From the NCBI RefSeq assembly GCF_901521055.1, contig NZ_CABEGA010000017.1, positions 1 to 63,631 on the forward strand: a stretch of 63,631 nucleotides of DNA, written 5' to 3'. Below the pieces are notes generated by a model. It had not been told where the DNA came from. It did no database searches and was given only the letters and a program-made list of their open reading frames with translations. The position numbers and the translations under genes are program-made. The stretch is from Cellulomonas hominis (GTDB lineage Bacteria > Actinomycetota > Actinomycetes > Actinomycetales > Cellulomonadaceae). Positions 61,989-63,631 of this stretch are shown here, in pieces; positions within the stretch are counted from its first letter, which is position 1, and every line of letters begins with the position of its first letter.

Positions 61989-63631
<1,643 letters not shown>

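Overview
The window is one contig of a very GC-rich (roughly 75% by eye) actinobacterium. The GTG starts, the dense GTGA/ATGA gene overlaps, many leaderless-looking starts, an acyl-CoA carboxylase epsilon subunit and the overall gene content fit the Micrococcales, most likely a Cellulomonas-like organism. The genus is an inference. No rRNA, tRNA, CRISPR array, integrase or insertion sequence was recognised. Both contig ends carry non-genomic sequence: the right end is a diverged Nextera transposon adapter, and the left ~170 bases are low-complexity junk.

Left third (0.2-24 kb): a truncated metal-binding lipoprotein of the ZnuA type, a small SAP/Rho_N-type protein, an alpha/beta hydrolase, a 1377-residue secreted subtilase with FG-GAP repeats, and a redox/methyltransferase pair divergent from an XRE-cupin regulator with a clear dyad between them. 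These are followed by an ArsB/SLC13-like permease, an AGE-family sugar epimerase, a beta-phosphoglucomutase-like HAD protein coupled to a GH65 enzyme, the bifunctional fermentation enzyme AdhE, a lipoprotein, a Phd/PIN toxin-antitoxin pair, an aminotransferase, a Bcr/CflA-type efflux pump and a membrane-anchored beta-propeller protein.

Middle (24-38.5 kb): a lipid-precursor block with a class III nucleotide cyclase, biotin protein ligase, acyl-CoA carboxylase beta subunit, a His-rich unknown and the epsilon subunit. Then come a DUF885 peptidase-like protein, VKOR, Maf, the biotinylated carboxylase alpha subunit, a NUDIX hydrolase, a membrane-anchored endonuclease/exonuclease/phosphatase and a flavoprotein that has lost its redox disulfide.

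Right third (38.5-63.6 kb): a nucleoside uptake and catabolism region. Purine nucleoside phosphorylase, a phosphosugar mutase, deoxyribose-phosphate aldolase, adenosine deaminase, thymidine phosphorylase and cytidine deaminase sit beside a BMP-type nucleoside ABC transporter. Together they would import nucleosides, deaminate and phosphorolyse them, and feed (deoxy)ribose-1-phosphate into central metabolism. The region is interrupted by a lower-GC HEPN-domain gene and by a C39-like cysteine peptidase candidate. After it come an M20 amidohydrolase, mannose-1-phosphate guanylyltransferase, the sdhCDAB operon with a CRP/GlxR-like site over its promoter, a DUF559-like nuclease candidate, a YihY protein, a 2H phosphoesterase and trpS.

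The most interesting signals outside known genes are a family of four dispersed 52-bp palindromes, two of which flank the nuclease-like gene, and a separate 60-bp palindrome family. Also notable is a recurrent TANNNT hexamer 5-8 nt before start codons that marks leaderless genes.
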